Shown: positions 7,009 to 14,993, counted from the stretch's first letter. The stretch: DNA of 64,000 bases from an uncultured Bacteroidales bacterium (GCA_905234765.1 CAJOIF010000015.1:2035-66034), one strand, 5' to 3'. The notes: generated from the sequence alone by a model not told the origin. A program made the numbers and translations.

Positions 7009-7535
7009 AGCATTTATTATTCCTCGCAATGGCCGTGTTTCTAGGTTTCACTGCCTGTGCTCAGAATCCACAACAATTAAACAATTCAACAAATCAACAA
7101 TTAAACATGAATAAGACACTGGTAGTTTACTTCTCGGCCACGGGAACCACCAAGGCCGCTGCACAACGGTTGGCAAAAGAGTTCAACGCTGACCTTTATG
7201 AAATCATTCCCGAGGTGCCTTATACTGCCGCCGACCTCGACTGGCGCGACAAGACCTCACGCTCGACCATCGAAATGCAGGATAAGAGTTCGCGTCCCGC
7301 CATCAAAGGCCGTTGCGAGAACATCGCCGACTACGACACCGTGTGGATTGGTTTCCCCATCTGGTGGTACACTGCCCCCACCATTATCAACACTTTCATC
7401 GAGGCTCACGACTTGAGTGGCAAGGTGCTCAACGTTTTCGCCACCAGCGGCGGTAGCGGCGTGACAGGTTCGGCCAACGACTTGAAGAAAGCCTATCCGC
7501 AATACACCTGGGACGAAAGCCGGTTGATGAATTGA
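7005..7535 (+). CDS. Flavodoxin with lipoprotein signal
   Basis: 176 residues. The N-terminus is a lipoprotein signal with Cys near residue 18 (LGFTAC), then an Asn/Gln-rich linker (QNPQQLNNSTNQQLN). The FMN-binding flavodoxin domain begins at the internal Met of MNKTLVVYFSATGTTK (7107), with IGFPIWWYTAPTIINTFIE as the conserved flavin-stacking loop. The linker DNA is AT-rich and resembles leader sequences found upstream of iorB and hutH in this window, so an internal start giving a cytosolic form is possible. Third gene of the gpx-marR operon; it may feed electrons to peroxide or thiol repair. Confidence 0.85.
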   Translation: MKHLLFLAMAVFLGFTACAQNPQQLNNSTNQQLNMNKTLVVYFSATGTTKAAAQRLAKEFNADLYEIIPEVPYTAADLDWRDKTSRSTIEMQDKSSRPAIKGRCENIADYDTVWIGFPIWWYTAPTIINTFIEAHDLSGKVLNVFATSGGSGVTGSANDLKKAYPQYTWDESRLMN

Positions 7536-7610
7536 ATAATATTTTGTGATTTTGCAACAGAAATAGTAAACGATTTAACGTAATTGATTAACAACTAAAA
7601 CAAAAGCATT

Positions 7611-8066
7611 ATGGACAAAAAGAAATCTATTGAGGCATTACAGTTTTTCGTAACTCATCTGGCAGAAGGTGCCATCGTTCACAAACAGCAGGGTATGATC
7701 TTCAAGTCGCAGGGTATCACCAAGCTTGGAGAGAAATACATCGGCCATTTCAATGAGGAGATGGGCTGGGTAGAGAAGTTCACAGAGCGCATCCTCGACC
7801 TTGGCGGAGAGGTCAAGTTTGAAGGCATGAAGTGCCGCGACCTTATCTGCGACCCCGTTGAGTATGTCAAGGCCGACCTCGCCATTCAGGAGCCAGGCGT
7901 TGAACTGCTGATGAAGTGCATGGAAGGCGTGAAGGACGACCCCATCACCTACGACCTGCTGAAGGCTTACCTGAAGGACGAGGAAGAAGACCTTTTCTGG
8001 AGCCAGGGTGCAGTGGAGCTTATCGAGAAGATTGGCACGCAGAACTGGCTGCTGTTGCAACTTTGA
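7611..8066 (+). CDS. Bacterioferritin-like protein with altered ferroxidase site
   Basis: A 151-residue four-helix protein that aligns over its length with bacterioferritin, most clearly in the C-terminal LKDEEEDLFW...LIEKIGTQNW. Judged by eye against E. coli Bfr, ferroxidase ligands Glu18, Glu51 and Glu127 are kept (Glu19, Glu50, Glu124). His54 is replaced by Trp53, Glu94 by Gln93 and His130 by Asp127. The heme-ligand Met52 equivalent (Met51) is present. This suggests a ferritin-fold protein with changed or lost iron oxidation. It is followed by a small winged-helix gene and lies next to peroxide-defence genes. Confidence 0.75.
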   Translation: MDKKKSIEALQFFVTHLAEGAIVHKQQGMIFKSQGITKLGEKYIGHFNEEMGWVEKFTERILDLGGEVKFEGMKCRDLICDPVEYVKADLAIQEPGVELLMKCMEGVKDDPITYDLLKAYLKDEEEDLFWSQGAVELIEKIGTQNWLLLQL

Positions 8067-8102
8067 TAATTGAAAATTAGCTAACATAAAATTTAGATAA
8101 CA

Positions 8103-8276
8103 ATGAAAGAGAGAGTTTTACAAGCCATGCGTGAGTTTGGTGCTCCCGTCAACGCAGGCAAAATTGCAGAAATCACAGGCATCGACCGCAAGGAGGTTGA
8201 CAAAGCCTTTGCCGAACTGAAAAAGGAGGGTGCCATTGTGTCGCCCGTCCGCTGCAAGTGGGAACCGGCAAAATAA
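8103..8276 (+). CDS. Small winged-helix protein (57 aa)
   Basis: A 57-residue protein reading MKERVLQAMREFG, NAGKIAEITGIDRKEVDKAF and ELKKEGAIVSPVRCKWEPAK. This is a complete minimal helix-turn-helix: helix 2 and recognition helix 3 are followed by a beta wing with a basic, Trp-containing tail. Similar tiny MarR-like regulators occur in Bacteroidetes and methanogens. It begins 37 bases after the bacterioferritin-like stop, so the two are probably co-transcribed. DNA binding and control of the ferritin gene are inferred, not shown. Confidence 0.75.
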   Translation: MKERVLQAMREFGAPVNAGKIAEITGIDRKEVDKAFAELKKEGAIVSPVRCKWEPAK

Positions 8277-8294
8277 GTTGACCTTACGAAAGGC

Positions 8295-8336
8295 AATCCG
8301 CAATTCGGGCGAAAGCTTGGGTTGCGGATTTTTTTT
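8295..8336 (+). terminator. Hairpin cassette copy 6 (best copy)
   Basis: The most regular copy: AATCCGCAA/TTGCGGATT outer stem, an inner stem with several G-U pairs, a GAAA tetraloop of GNRA type, then eight T. It ends the ferritin/winged-helix operon, and the pyrG promoter box follows one base after the T-run. Confidence 0.85.
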
Positions 8337-8337
8337 G

Positions 8338-8345
8338 TACTTTTG
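8338..8345 (+). promoter_or_regulatory. -7 box for pyrG
   Basis: TACTTTTG, directly after the T-run of hairpin copy 6 and 26 bases before the pyrG ATG. Confidence 0.65.
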
Positions 8346-8371
8346 CAACCCATAACAAAGGCATAATAGTT

Positions 8372-9967
8372 ATGGAAACAAAGTACATCTTCGTCACAGG
8401 AGGGGTGGTCTCGTCCTTGGGCAAGGGCATCATCTCCGCCAGTATCGGCAAACTGCTACAAGCACGCGGTTTCAAGGTAACCATCCAGAAATTCGACCCT
8501 TATATCAACATCGACCCAGGCACGCTGAATCCTTACGAGCACGGCGAGTGCTACGTGACGATGGACGGCATGGAGACCGACCTCGACTTAGGACACTATG
8601 AGCGCTTCACGGGCATACATACCACGCGCAACAACTCGATTACCACGGGACGTATCTACAAGACCGTCATCGACCGCGAGCGTCACGGCGACTATCTGGG
8701 CAGGACCATTCAAGTGGTGCCCCATATCACGGACGAGATCAAGCGTCGCATGCTTCGCGAGGACGAAAAAGACGAGCAATTGGACTTCGTCATCACCGAG
8801 GTGGGTGGCACCATCGGCGACATCGAGAGCGCGCCGTTCATGGAGGCCATCCGTCAGCTGCGCTGGCAGTTGGGTAGGAACGCGGTGTGCGTACACCTGA
8901 CCTACGTGCCTTACCTCAAGGCTGCCGACGAACTGAAGACGAAGCCCACCCAACACAGCGTGAAGGAGTTGCAGTCGATGGGTATCCAGCCTGATATCCT
9001 CGTGCTGCGCACCGAGCGTCATCTTGACGATGCCTTGCGCATGAAGGTGGCCTCGTTCTGTAATGTCGACTTGGAGTGTGTGGTGCAAAGCGAGGATTTG
9101 CCCAGCATCTATGAAGTGCCTGTGAATATGCAACGTCAAGGTCTCGATGCTGCCATCTTGCGTAAGATTGGCATCCCGGTAGGGGAGACCCCTGCCATGA
9201 AGGGTTGGCACGACTTCCTCGACAAGCAACGTAACGCCAAGCGCGAAGTACACATCGGGTTAGTGGGCAAGTACGACCTGCAAGACGCCTACAAGAGCAT
9301 CCGCGAGAGCTTGAACCTGGCGGGCATCTACAACGATGTGAAAGCCAAGATACACTTCGTGAACAGCGAGGAGATTACCAAAGAGAATGTGGCCGTGAAA
9401 CTTGAGGGTTTGGCGGGTATCGTCATCTGTCCAGGCTTCGGCACGCGCGGCATCGAGGGCAAGATCATCGCTGCCGAATATACACGCACCCACAACATTC
9501 CCACCTTCGGCATCTGCTTGGGTATGCAGATGATGGTCATTGAGTTCGCCCGCAACGTGCTGGGTTATAAGGATGCCAACAGTCGCGAGATGGACGAGCA
9601 AACGCCTCACAACGTCATCGACATCATGGAGGAGCAGAAGAACATCACCCAAATGGGAGGCACGATGCGACTTGGTGCCTACGAGTGTGAGTTGGTCAAA
9701 GGCAGTCGCGTCTATGAGGCCTACGGCAAAGAGACATTGATCAAGGAGCGCCACCGTCACCGCTATGAGTTCAACAATGCTTACAAAGACGAGTACGAGG
9801 CAAACGGCATGAAATGTGTGGGTGTCAACCCAGCCGCCGACCTGGTGGAAATTGTCGAGATACCCGAAAAGCGCTGGTACATCGGTACGCAGTTCCACCC
9901 AGAGTACTCATCCACAGTGCTGCATCCACACCCGCTTTTCATGGATTTTGTCAAGGCCTGCCTTTGA
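8372..9967 (+). CDS. pyrG: CTP synthase
   Basis: 531 residues, the usual length. It converts UTP to CTP with ATP and glutamine. The N-terminal synthetase domain (about 1-270) starts with the P-loop-like GGVVSSLGKG and has the KFDPYINIDPGT and HYERF motifs. The C-terminal class I glutamine amidotransferase domain (about 290-531) carries the nucleophile Cys in GICLGMQ and the His-Glu pair in FHPEYSS. It is preceded and followed by hairpin cassettes and is transcribed alone. Confidence 0.98.
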   Translation: METKYIFVTGGVVSSLGKGIISASIGKLLQARGFKVTIQKFDPYINIDPGTLNPYEHGECYVTMDGMETDLDLGHYERFTGIHTTRNNSITTGRIYKTVIDRERHGDYLGRTIQVVPHITDEIKRRMLREDEKDEQLDFVITEVGGTIGDIESAPFMEAIRQLRWQLGRNAVCVHLTYVPYLKAADELKTKPTQHSVKELQSMGIQPDILVLRTERHLDDALRMKVASFCNVDLECVVQSEDLPSIYEVPVNMQRQGLDAAILRKIGIPVGETPAMKGWHDFLDKQRNAKREVHIGLVGKYDLQDAYKSIRESLNLAGIYNDVKAKIHFVNSEEITKENVAVKLEGLAGIVICPGFGTRGIEGKIIAAEYTRTHNIPTFGICLGMQMMVIEFARNVLGYKDANSREMDEQTPHNVIDIMEEQKNITQMGGTMRLGAYECELVKGSRVYEAYGKETLIKERHRHRYEFNNAYKDEYEANGMKCVGVNPAADLVEIVEIPEKRWYIGTQFHPEYSSTVLHPHPLFMDFVKACL

Positions 9968-9996
9968 AATCTAGGGTATAATAATAAATTGATTAT

Positions 9997-10034
9997 CCGC
10001 AACTCGGGCGAAGGCTTGGGTTGCGGAATTTTTT
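9997..10034 (+). terminator. Hairpin cassette copy 7
   Basis: A 30-nt hairpin (9997-10026): CCGCAA/TTGCGG outer stem, inner stem with G-U pairs, GAAG loop, then AA and six T. It lies 29 bases after the pyrG stop, and the promoter of DUF1905 copy 2 follows one base later. Confidence 0.8.
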
Positions 10035-10035
10035 G

Positions 10036-10043
10036 TAGCTTTG
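10036..10043 (+). promoter_or_regulatory. -7 box for DUF1905 copy 2
   Basis: TAGCTTTG, one base after hairpin copy 7 and five bases before the ATG at 10049. The transcript would be leaderless or nearly so. Confidence 0.5.
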
Positions 10044-10048
10044 CAGCC

Positions 10049-10324
10049 ATGAAAACCAGAGATACTCACCTATTGGAATTTGATGCAGTAATCCTGCAAA
10101 ACGAAGGTATGGACGCTGCCTACGTGGAAGTGCCGTTCGACATCAAGGCACTTTTCGGCAAAGGCCGTCTGTTGGTGCACGCCACTTTCGATGGTGTGCC
10201 TTACGATGGCCAAATCGTGAAGATGGGAACGCCGTGCTACATCATCGGGCTACGGAAGGACATCCGCAAACAGATTGGAAAGAGTTTCGGCGACCTGGTG
10301 CATGTGAGTTTTTGTGAAAGATAA
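10049..10324 (+). CDS. DUF1905 domain protein, copy 2
   Basis: 91 residues, nearly identical to the protein at 2074-2361 ([20 protein letters not shown], then [14 protein letters not shown]). The longer open frame upstream runs through hairpin copy 7 and the promoter box, so the ATG at 10049 is used. Copy 1 is second in its operon, while this copy is first, followed by an acetyltransferase. Function unknown. Confidence 0.85.
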   Translation: MKTRDTHLLEFDAVILQNEGMDAAYVEVPFDIKALFGKGRLLVHATFDGVPYDGQIVKMGTPCYIIGLRKDIRKQIGKSFGDLVHVSFCER

Positions 10325-10334
10325 AAACACGACC

Positions 10335-10964
10335 ATGAATATCCGACTAGAACAACCCAAAGACTATCGCGAGGTGGAGAACCTGACGCGCGAGGCGTTC
10401 TGGAACGTCTATCGCCCCGGATGCACAGAACATTATGTGCTCAACCAATATAGAAACAACCCCGACTTTATCCCTGAATTGGATCTCGTGATGGATGATG
10501 AGGGCAAAATCATCGGCCATGTGATGTTCTCGAAAGCCGAAATCATCCTTGACGACGGAACGGTTTTCCCTTCATGGACCTTCGGTCCCATTAGCATTGC
10601 CCCCGACTACAAACGAAAGGGATATGGGCTGAAACTCTTGACCTATGCGCTGGAGAAAGCCAAGAATATGGGCATTGGCCTGCTCAGCATGGAAGGGAAC
10701 ATCGATTTTTACAAACACGCGGGCTTCGACTTGGCCAGCAAGCTGAAAATACACTATCACGCCGAGCCGCGAGAGGCCGAGGTGCCTTATTTCCTTGCCC
10801 AAGAGCTCATCCCTGGCTATTGGGGCAATCGCGAGGGTACCTATTGTCCGCCCAAAGGTTATTTCGTAGCCGACGAGAACCCTGAGGCTTTTGAGGCGTA
10901 TGAGGCCACCTTCCCATATAAAGAGAAACTCCGCCTGCCGGGACAATTGGGATACGAAGGATAG
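10335..10964 (+). CDS. GNAT-family N-acetyltransferase
   Basis: 209 residues with the GNAT fold. Strand/helix pattern IRLEQPKDYREVENLTREAF is followed by the acetyl-CoA pyrophosphate loop APDYKRKGYGLKLLTYALE (R/Q-x-x-G-x-G/A) and by SMEGNIDFYKHAGF, the typical C-terminal strand and helix. The substrate cannot be predicted; the extended C-terminus (ELIPGYWGNREGTYCPPKGY) resembles predicted acetyltransferases of the YhbS type. The longer frame starts with GTG inside DUF1905, so the ATG at 10335, ten bases after its stop, is preferred. Confidence 0.85.
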   Translation: MNIRLEQPKDYREVENLTREAFWNVYRPGCTEHYVLNQYRNNPDFIPELDLVMDDEGKIIGHVMFSKAEIILDDGTVFPSWTFGPISIAPDYKRKGYGLKLLTYALEKAKNMGIGLLSMEGNIDFYKHAGFDLASKLKIHYHAEPREAEVPYFLAQELIPGYWGNREGTYCPPKGYFVADENPEAFEAYEATFPYKEKLRLPGQLGYEG

Positions 10965-11038
10965 GTTCCCGTAGTCGCATCAACAACCAGTGCATCGGCA
11001 AGAAATGTCCTTTCTCGTCTGAATGAACAATAAGCATC

Positions 11039-13129
11039 TTACCCGATAGGCACCGTCAGCCGAAACACCACATTTCGTCCCATATTGAACACCCCTTGTC
11101 GGCCTGTCGCGACGTTCCAGTCAGCGTATTTTAGGCGGCTTAGGTGGTCTTGATAGCACACGTCGGTGAGGTTGTTCACAATGATCGTCAATTCGGAGAC
11201 TTTCTTGCCTTTCACCAAGAGGTCCGTTCCTGCAGAGAGTCCAAACAACAAGTAGGAGGGTGTCGGTGTCTCCGTATCGTAGGCGGCGTAATAGTGGCCC
11301 TGTTCCAGGTACCAGTCCATGCGGGCGGCGACATAGGCGTTGTTGAACACCTTGCCGTCATGTGTGAGTTCGTATTTCACATCCGCTGAAAGACGCGGTG
11401 CCGGTGTCATCGGAAGCCATTTCATATCCTCGGGCTGATTTAAGAGTTGGGCATCGACATATGAGAATGCCGATCCGACATGCAGGGCGTGGATTGGATG
11501 GATATCGACACCTGCCTCGAAACCCAACAACATAGCGTCGCCTTGGGCATAGGCAAAAGTCATCAACTCGGGATCGACGATGCTGTCGATGCGGTGCAAA
11601 TAGATGTAGTTGCTGATGCGGTTGGCAAAGGCTGATCCGTACAACTCAAAATAACGCGTGTTGTAATCGAATCCGAAGTCGGCCTGCAAGCTGTATTCAG
11701 GGTTGAAATTGTGATTGCCGATCTCATACCTTAAAGAACCTTCATGTTCGCCGTTGGATGCCAACTCGCTGATGTTCGGCGCGCGGTAACCACGAGCGAC
11801 ATTGAATTTCAGATCCAAGCCCTTGGCGACTTCGTATGTAGTGCCTAAACTGCCTGTAACACCATAGAAATTCCTCGTAAAATCTTCAAAACGCACCTCG
11901 TCGTCTTCCATTAGGCCTTTGGCGTTCAAATAACGGTAGTCGAAACGAAGTCCACCACTGAGATTCCAGCGGTTCAACGACTTTGAGGCTGTCGCATAAA
12001 CTCCAGCGTCAAACAAGTCGTAGTCGGGAATGAGATATTCCTCGCCTAAATTGAGTGATTTTTGCCCCATGCCGTTCGCGCCCGTCGAGAACTTCCAACC
12101 AGCCCTTTCCTCCGAGACGTAACGGATGTCGTAGTTCAGCGTATGAAGCTGCATATAAAGCCCGTATTCATCTGCTGACTCCTCAAACTCCTGGCGGCGG
12201 TTCTGCTGATAACCCGCAATCACCTTTAGGTAGCCTGAAGACAGGTTGATGAAACTCTCCGATACAGCCTTGTAATGATACACTTTCTGATAGGGCAAAC
12301 CATGTTGGTACGACAGCAAATCACTTTCTGAGATCAGCTTGCCTGTCACCGTGTCGCGTTCGCCTTCCACGATGCTGGGGACGAGGTTGTAATAACTGAG
12401 TTTTAGGTTTGAAAATCCCCATGATTTCATGACTCCTGCTTTCAACGAGAAGGCACGCTCTCCGAATTGGGAGTTCGGCACATAGCCGTCGAATTGGTTC
12501 TGGTAGGCATGGGCGTGTTTCTCGCTGTAGCGTGCACTCCAGATAAAGCCTTTTTGGTTTCCCGCGAGGTTGAGTGATCCTCCAAACAAGCCGTTGTTGG
12601 TCTGATATTCTGTATTCACGCCACCTATTACAGTGCCTTCCGCAGGGGTCGGAGCCCCTTTGAACACCAGCACGCCGCCCATGGCATCAGAGCCGTACAT
12701 CAAGCTGGCTGGGCCTTTCAGTATCTCTACGGTTCCCACTTCGTTGGCGTCGATTTCAATGCCGTGTTCGTCGCCCCATTGCTGCCCTTCCTGTCGGATG
12801 CCGTCGTTGACCACCACAATGCGGTTGTATCCCAGTCCTCGAATCACGGGTTTTGAGATGCCGCCGCCTGTTGTAATCTGCGCCATACCAGGGAGTTTGG
12901 CGACAGCGTCGATTATGTTGGTAGAAGGTAATTGGTTCAGTTCTTTGGCTGGAAGCACCACTATCGGCATGGGAGTCTCTTTCATCTTCATGTCGCCGAT
13001 GGCACCTGTCACAACCGTTTCTTTCAATTGCAAATGCCTGAAAAAGATATCGGTAGAGTCGGGCAAATCCTGAGCCGTCATCGGCAATACAAAGGCCAAT
13101 GACAAGGCTAATAAAAACTGTTTTTTCAT
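11039..13129 (-). CDS. TonB-dependent outer membrane receptor
   Basis: 696 residues. It has a signal peptide (ending near MTAQ) and a plug domain with the VVTGAIGDMKMKE TonB-box-like start and the PVIRGLGYNRIVVVNDGIRQ and ILKGPASLMYGSDAMGGVL motifs. A 22-strand beta barrel follows, ending in FRLTVPIG. It lacks the carboxypeptidase-like N-terminal domain common in SusC proteins, so it belongs to the siderophore/heme/metal receptor type. The ligand is not evident; GQQWGDEHG near the plug loop is reminiscent of metal or heme receptors. It is downstream of the repeat-protein gene on the same strand but has its own promoter at 13151-13158. Confidence 0.9.
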   Translation of the reverse strand: MKKQFLLALSLAFVLPMTAQDLPDSTDIFFRHLQLKETVVTGAIGDMKMKETPMPIVVLPAKELNQLPSTNIIDAVAKLPGMAQITTGGGISKPVIRGLGYNRIVVVNDGIRQEGQQWGDEHGIEIDANEVGTVEILKGPASLMYGSDAMGGVLVFKGAPTPAEGTVIGGVNTEYQTNNGLFGGSLNLAGNQKGFIWSARYSEKHAHAYQNQFDGYVPNSQFGERAFSLKAGVMKSWGFSNLKLSYYNLVPSIVEGERDTVTGKLISESDLLSYQHGLPYQKVYHYKAVSESFINLSSGYLKVIAGYQQNRRQEFEESADEYGLYMQLHTLNYDIRYVSEERAGWKFSTGANGMGQKSLNLGEEYLIPDYDLFDAGVYATASKSLNRWNLSGGLRFDYRYLNAKGLMEDDEVRFEDFTRNFYGVTGSLGTTYEVAKGLDLKFNVARGYRAPNISELASNGEHEGSLRYEIGNHNFNPEYSLQADFGFDYNTRYFELYGSAFANRISNYIYLHRIDSIVDPELMTFAYAQGDAMLLGFEAGVDIHPIHALHVGSAFSYVDAQLLNQPEDMKWLPMTPAPRLSADVKYELTHDGKVFNNAYVAARMDWYLEQGHYYAAYDTETPTPSYLLFGLSAGTDLLVKGKKVSELTIIVNNLTDVCYQDHLSRLKYADWNVATGRQGVFNMGRNVVFRLTVPIG

Positions 13130-13150
13130 TTTAGCCTTTTTTCAAGGGAG

Positions 13151-13158
13151 CAAAAATA
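13151..13158 (-). promoter_or_regulatory. -7 box for the TonB receptor
   Basis: TATTTTTG on the minus strand, 21 bases upstream of the receptor ATG. Confidence 0.5.
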
Positions 13159-13191
13159 CATTTTTTAGTATTGTTGTTTTCGCCAAACTGA

Positions 13192-14952
13192 TTAAAAGAC
13201 GACTTTTCTTATGACATCCCCTCCCTCAGATTGGACGGAAACCGTGTAGATGCCTTTGGCTAAGCCTTGGAAGTCCAGCTTCACCTGATTGGCGTGACCG
13301 CATTCCTCGGAATGGATCAGGTGCCCTTGTGCATCGAACACCTTCACCGACTGGATGCCTGAGCCTGTAATATGTAGCATATCCTTGACAGGATTTGGAT
13401 AGAAGGCCAATTGCTCTTGTTGCTCGTCCACCTTATCCCAGTCGGTAACGCTCCATCCTTCAGGGATGCCAGAGATGCTATTGAGCGGCCAGTCGTACAT
13501 TTCGGGAGCTTTGTAAAAAGTGCCGCAAGGGGCTACGCTGTCGAGCCACTCATAGGTGCAACCGCTTGCGGAGATGTCGGTGGCCAAGCAGGTGACTTCG
13601 GCAAGCGAACTGCAGTTGTTGAACATCATAACATAGCACGAATCCGCTAAAACAGCAGCCGCCAGTTCGGGTGTTTCGGTCAATGAACTGCAACTGTTGA
13701 ACATGCGATAATAGCATCTATCTGCCAAAACAGTAGCCGGCAACTCAGGAGCCTCGATGAGCGAGGAGCATCCTTCAAACATATATTCATAACATGCATA
13801 TTTTAGTGAAGTGGCAGGCAATTCTGGAGCCTCGATTAACGAGGAACAACCAAAAAACATTCCGTAATAACATTCATCAGCCAAATCGGTCGCCGGCAGT
13901 TCGGGGGCTATCGTCAACGAAGTGCAGCAATGGAATGTGTTATAATAGCAGAACTCGGCCAAATCGGTCGCTGGCAATTCAGGAGCCTCCGACAATGAAT
14001 AGCAGTTTTCGAACAGGTTGGCATAACAGGCATATTTCATTGTGGTGGCCGGCAATGCGGGAGGCGTTGTCAACGAACTGCAGCCATAGAACATTACATA
14101 GTAACAATAATCAGCCAAATCGGTGGCTGGCAATGCGGGAGCTGTCGCCAACGAGCTGCAGTCGTAGAACATTCTAAAATAGCACCAGTCAGCCAAAGTG
14201 GTGGCCGGCAATTCTGGTGCTGTCATTAACGAAGCACAACCATAGAACATGCCTACATAGCAACCATATTCCAAATCGGTGGCTGGCAATGCGGGAGGTG
14301 TCGCCAGCGAGGTGCAATCGATGAACATATACATATAACACCTATCAGCCAAAGTGGTGGCTGGTAATGCAGGAGCCTTCGTCAATGAAGGGCAATTGAA
14401 GAACATATAAGAATAACACCGTTCTATCAAGGCAGTGGCCGGCAGTATCAAGTTTTCGGCGGAAACGAGATGGTCGTTATCCATAAACAGCGCACTGAAA
14501 GTATTGTCTGAACCTGCGGGCAGCGTGGTTTGCGAGGCAAAATCATCACCATAGAGTAAACTCATGATGTTGCCGTAAACCATAAAATCATCTGTGCCTG
14601 AGAAATTGCAATACGAGGGAGCGTCATAGGTAGCGTATTGTCTTCCCAATCCCTTGAAATACACTTTATCGCCTTGGTTTAAGCCGACAATGATGGTTTG
14701 GAGGGTACTATCAATTTCCAAAGCAGTCCAGTCTGTTCCGTCAGTGGAATAGGACACGGAGGTCAATTCTGCGGAAGTGACTCCAGGCGGAATACGCAAT
14801 GTGATGGTGTTGTTGTCGGTAAGGCTCTCGATGGTGAGATATGAGTTAGTGTAATCATCCTTGGTGCCTGATGCCACGAGGGTCCCCATGCCCATGACGA
14901 GGATGGTGAACATCGCCAGAAGGCGTTTGTAAGTGTTTAGATTTGTTTTCAT
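13192..14952 (-). CDS. T9SS-exported protein with eleven 26-residue Cys/Tyr repeats
   Basis: 586 residues from the ATG at 14950-14952; the longer frame runs past the promoter box. A signal peptide (about 1-28) leads to a beta-rich N-terminal domain. Eleven tandem 26-residue repeats follow (residues 170-455) of the form LPATxLADxCYxxMFxGCSSLxxAPE. This is the DUF285/BspA-like leucine-rich repeat type seen in surface proteins of gut Bacteroidetes. A degenerate twelfth unit caps the array, followed by a linker and a T9SS sorting domain (FYPNPVKDMLHI...GLAKGIYTVSV...RKVVF). Predicted to be secreted or surface-attached and to act in binding. The ligand is unknown. Confidence 0.88.
   Translation of the reverse strand: MKTNLNTYKRLLAMFTILVMGMGTLVASGTKDDYTNSYLTIESLTDNNTITLRIPPGVTSAELTSVSYSTDGTDWTALEIDSTLQTIIVGLNQGDKVYFKGLGRQYATYDAPSYCNFSGTDDFMVYGNIMSLLYGDDFASQTTLPAGSDNTFSALFMDNDHLVSAENLILPATALIERCYSYMFFNCPSLTKAPALPATTLADRCYMYMFIDCTSLATPPALPATDLEYGCYVGMFYGCASLMTAPELPATTLADWCYFRMFYDCSSLATAPALPATDLADYCYYVMFYGCSSLTTPPALPATTMKYACYANLFENCYSLSEAPELPATDLAEFCYYNTFHCCTSLTIAPELPATDLADECYYGMFFGCSSLIEAPELPATSLKYACYEYMFEGCSSLIEAPELPATVLADRCYYRMFNSCSSLTETPELAAAVLADSCYVMMFNNCSSLAEVTCLATDISASGCTYEWLDSVAPCGTFYKAPEMYDWPLNSISGIPEGWSVTDWDKVDEQQEQLAFYPNPVKDMLHITGSGIQSVKVFDAQGHLIHSEECGHANQVKLDFQGLAKGIYTVSVQSEGGDVIRKVVF
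13588..14445 (-). repeat. Eleven tandem 78-bp coding repeats
   Basis: In-frame 78-bp units encoding the 26-residue repeats. Phrases such as GTGGCTGGCAATGC and CATTCCGTAATA-like variants recur, so unequal recombination could change the copy number. Confidence 0.85.
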
Positions 14953-14974
14953 TGCGTTTAACAAAATTTGGGCG

Positions 14975-14982
14975 CAAAAGTA
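14975..14982 (-). promoter_or_regulatory. -7 box for the repeat protein
   Basis: TACTTTTG on the minus strand, 22 bases before the ATG, located just before the end of the upstream ccsA-like gene is reached (its stop is at 14994). Confidence 0.55.
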
Positions 14983-14993
14983 TAAAAAGATGA

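Noticed and set aside
10965..11038. Terminator between the GNAT and TonB genes
   Set aside because: No inverted repeat with a T-run could be found in the 74 bases between these convergent genes.
13588..14445. CRISPR-like or diversity-generating-retroelement repeat array
   Set aside because: The repeats are contiguous, 78 bp, in frame and protein-coding. No spacers, no cas genes and no reverse transcriptase or template repeat are present.
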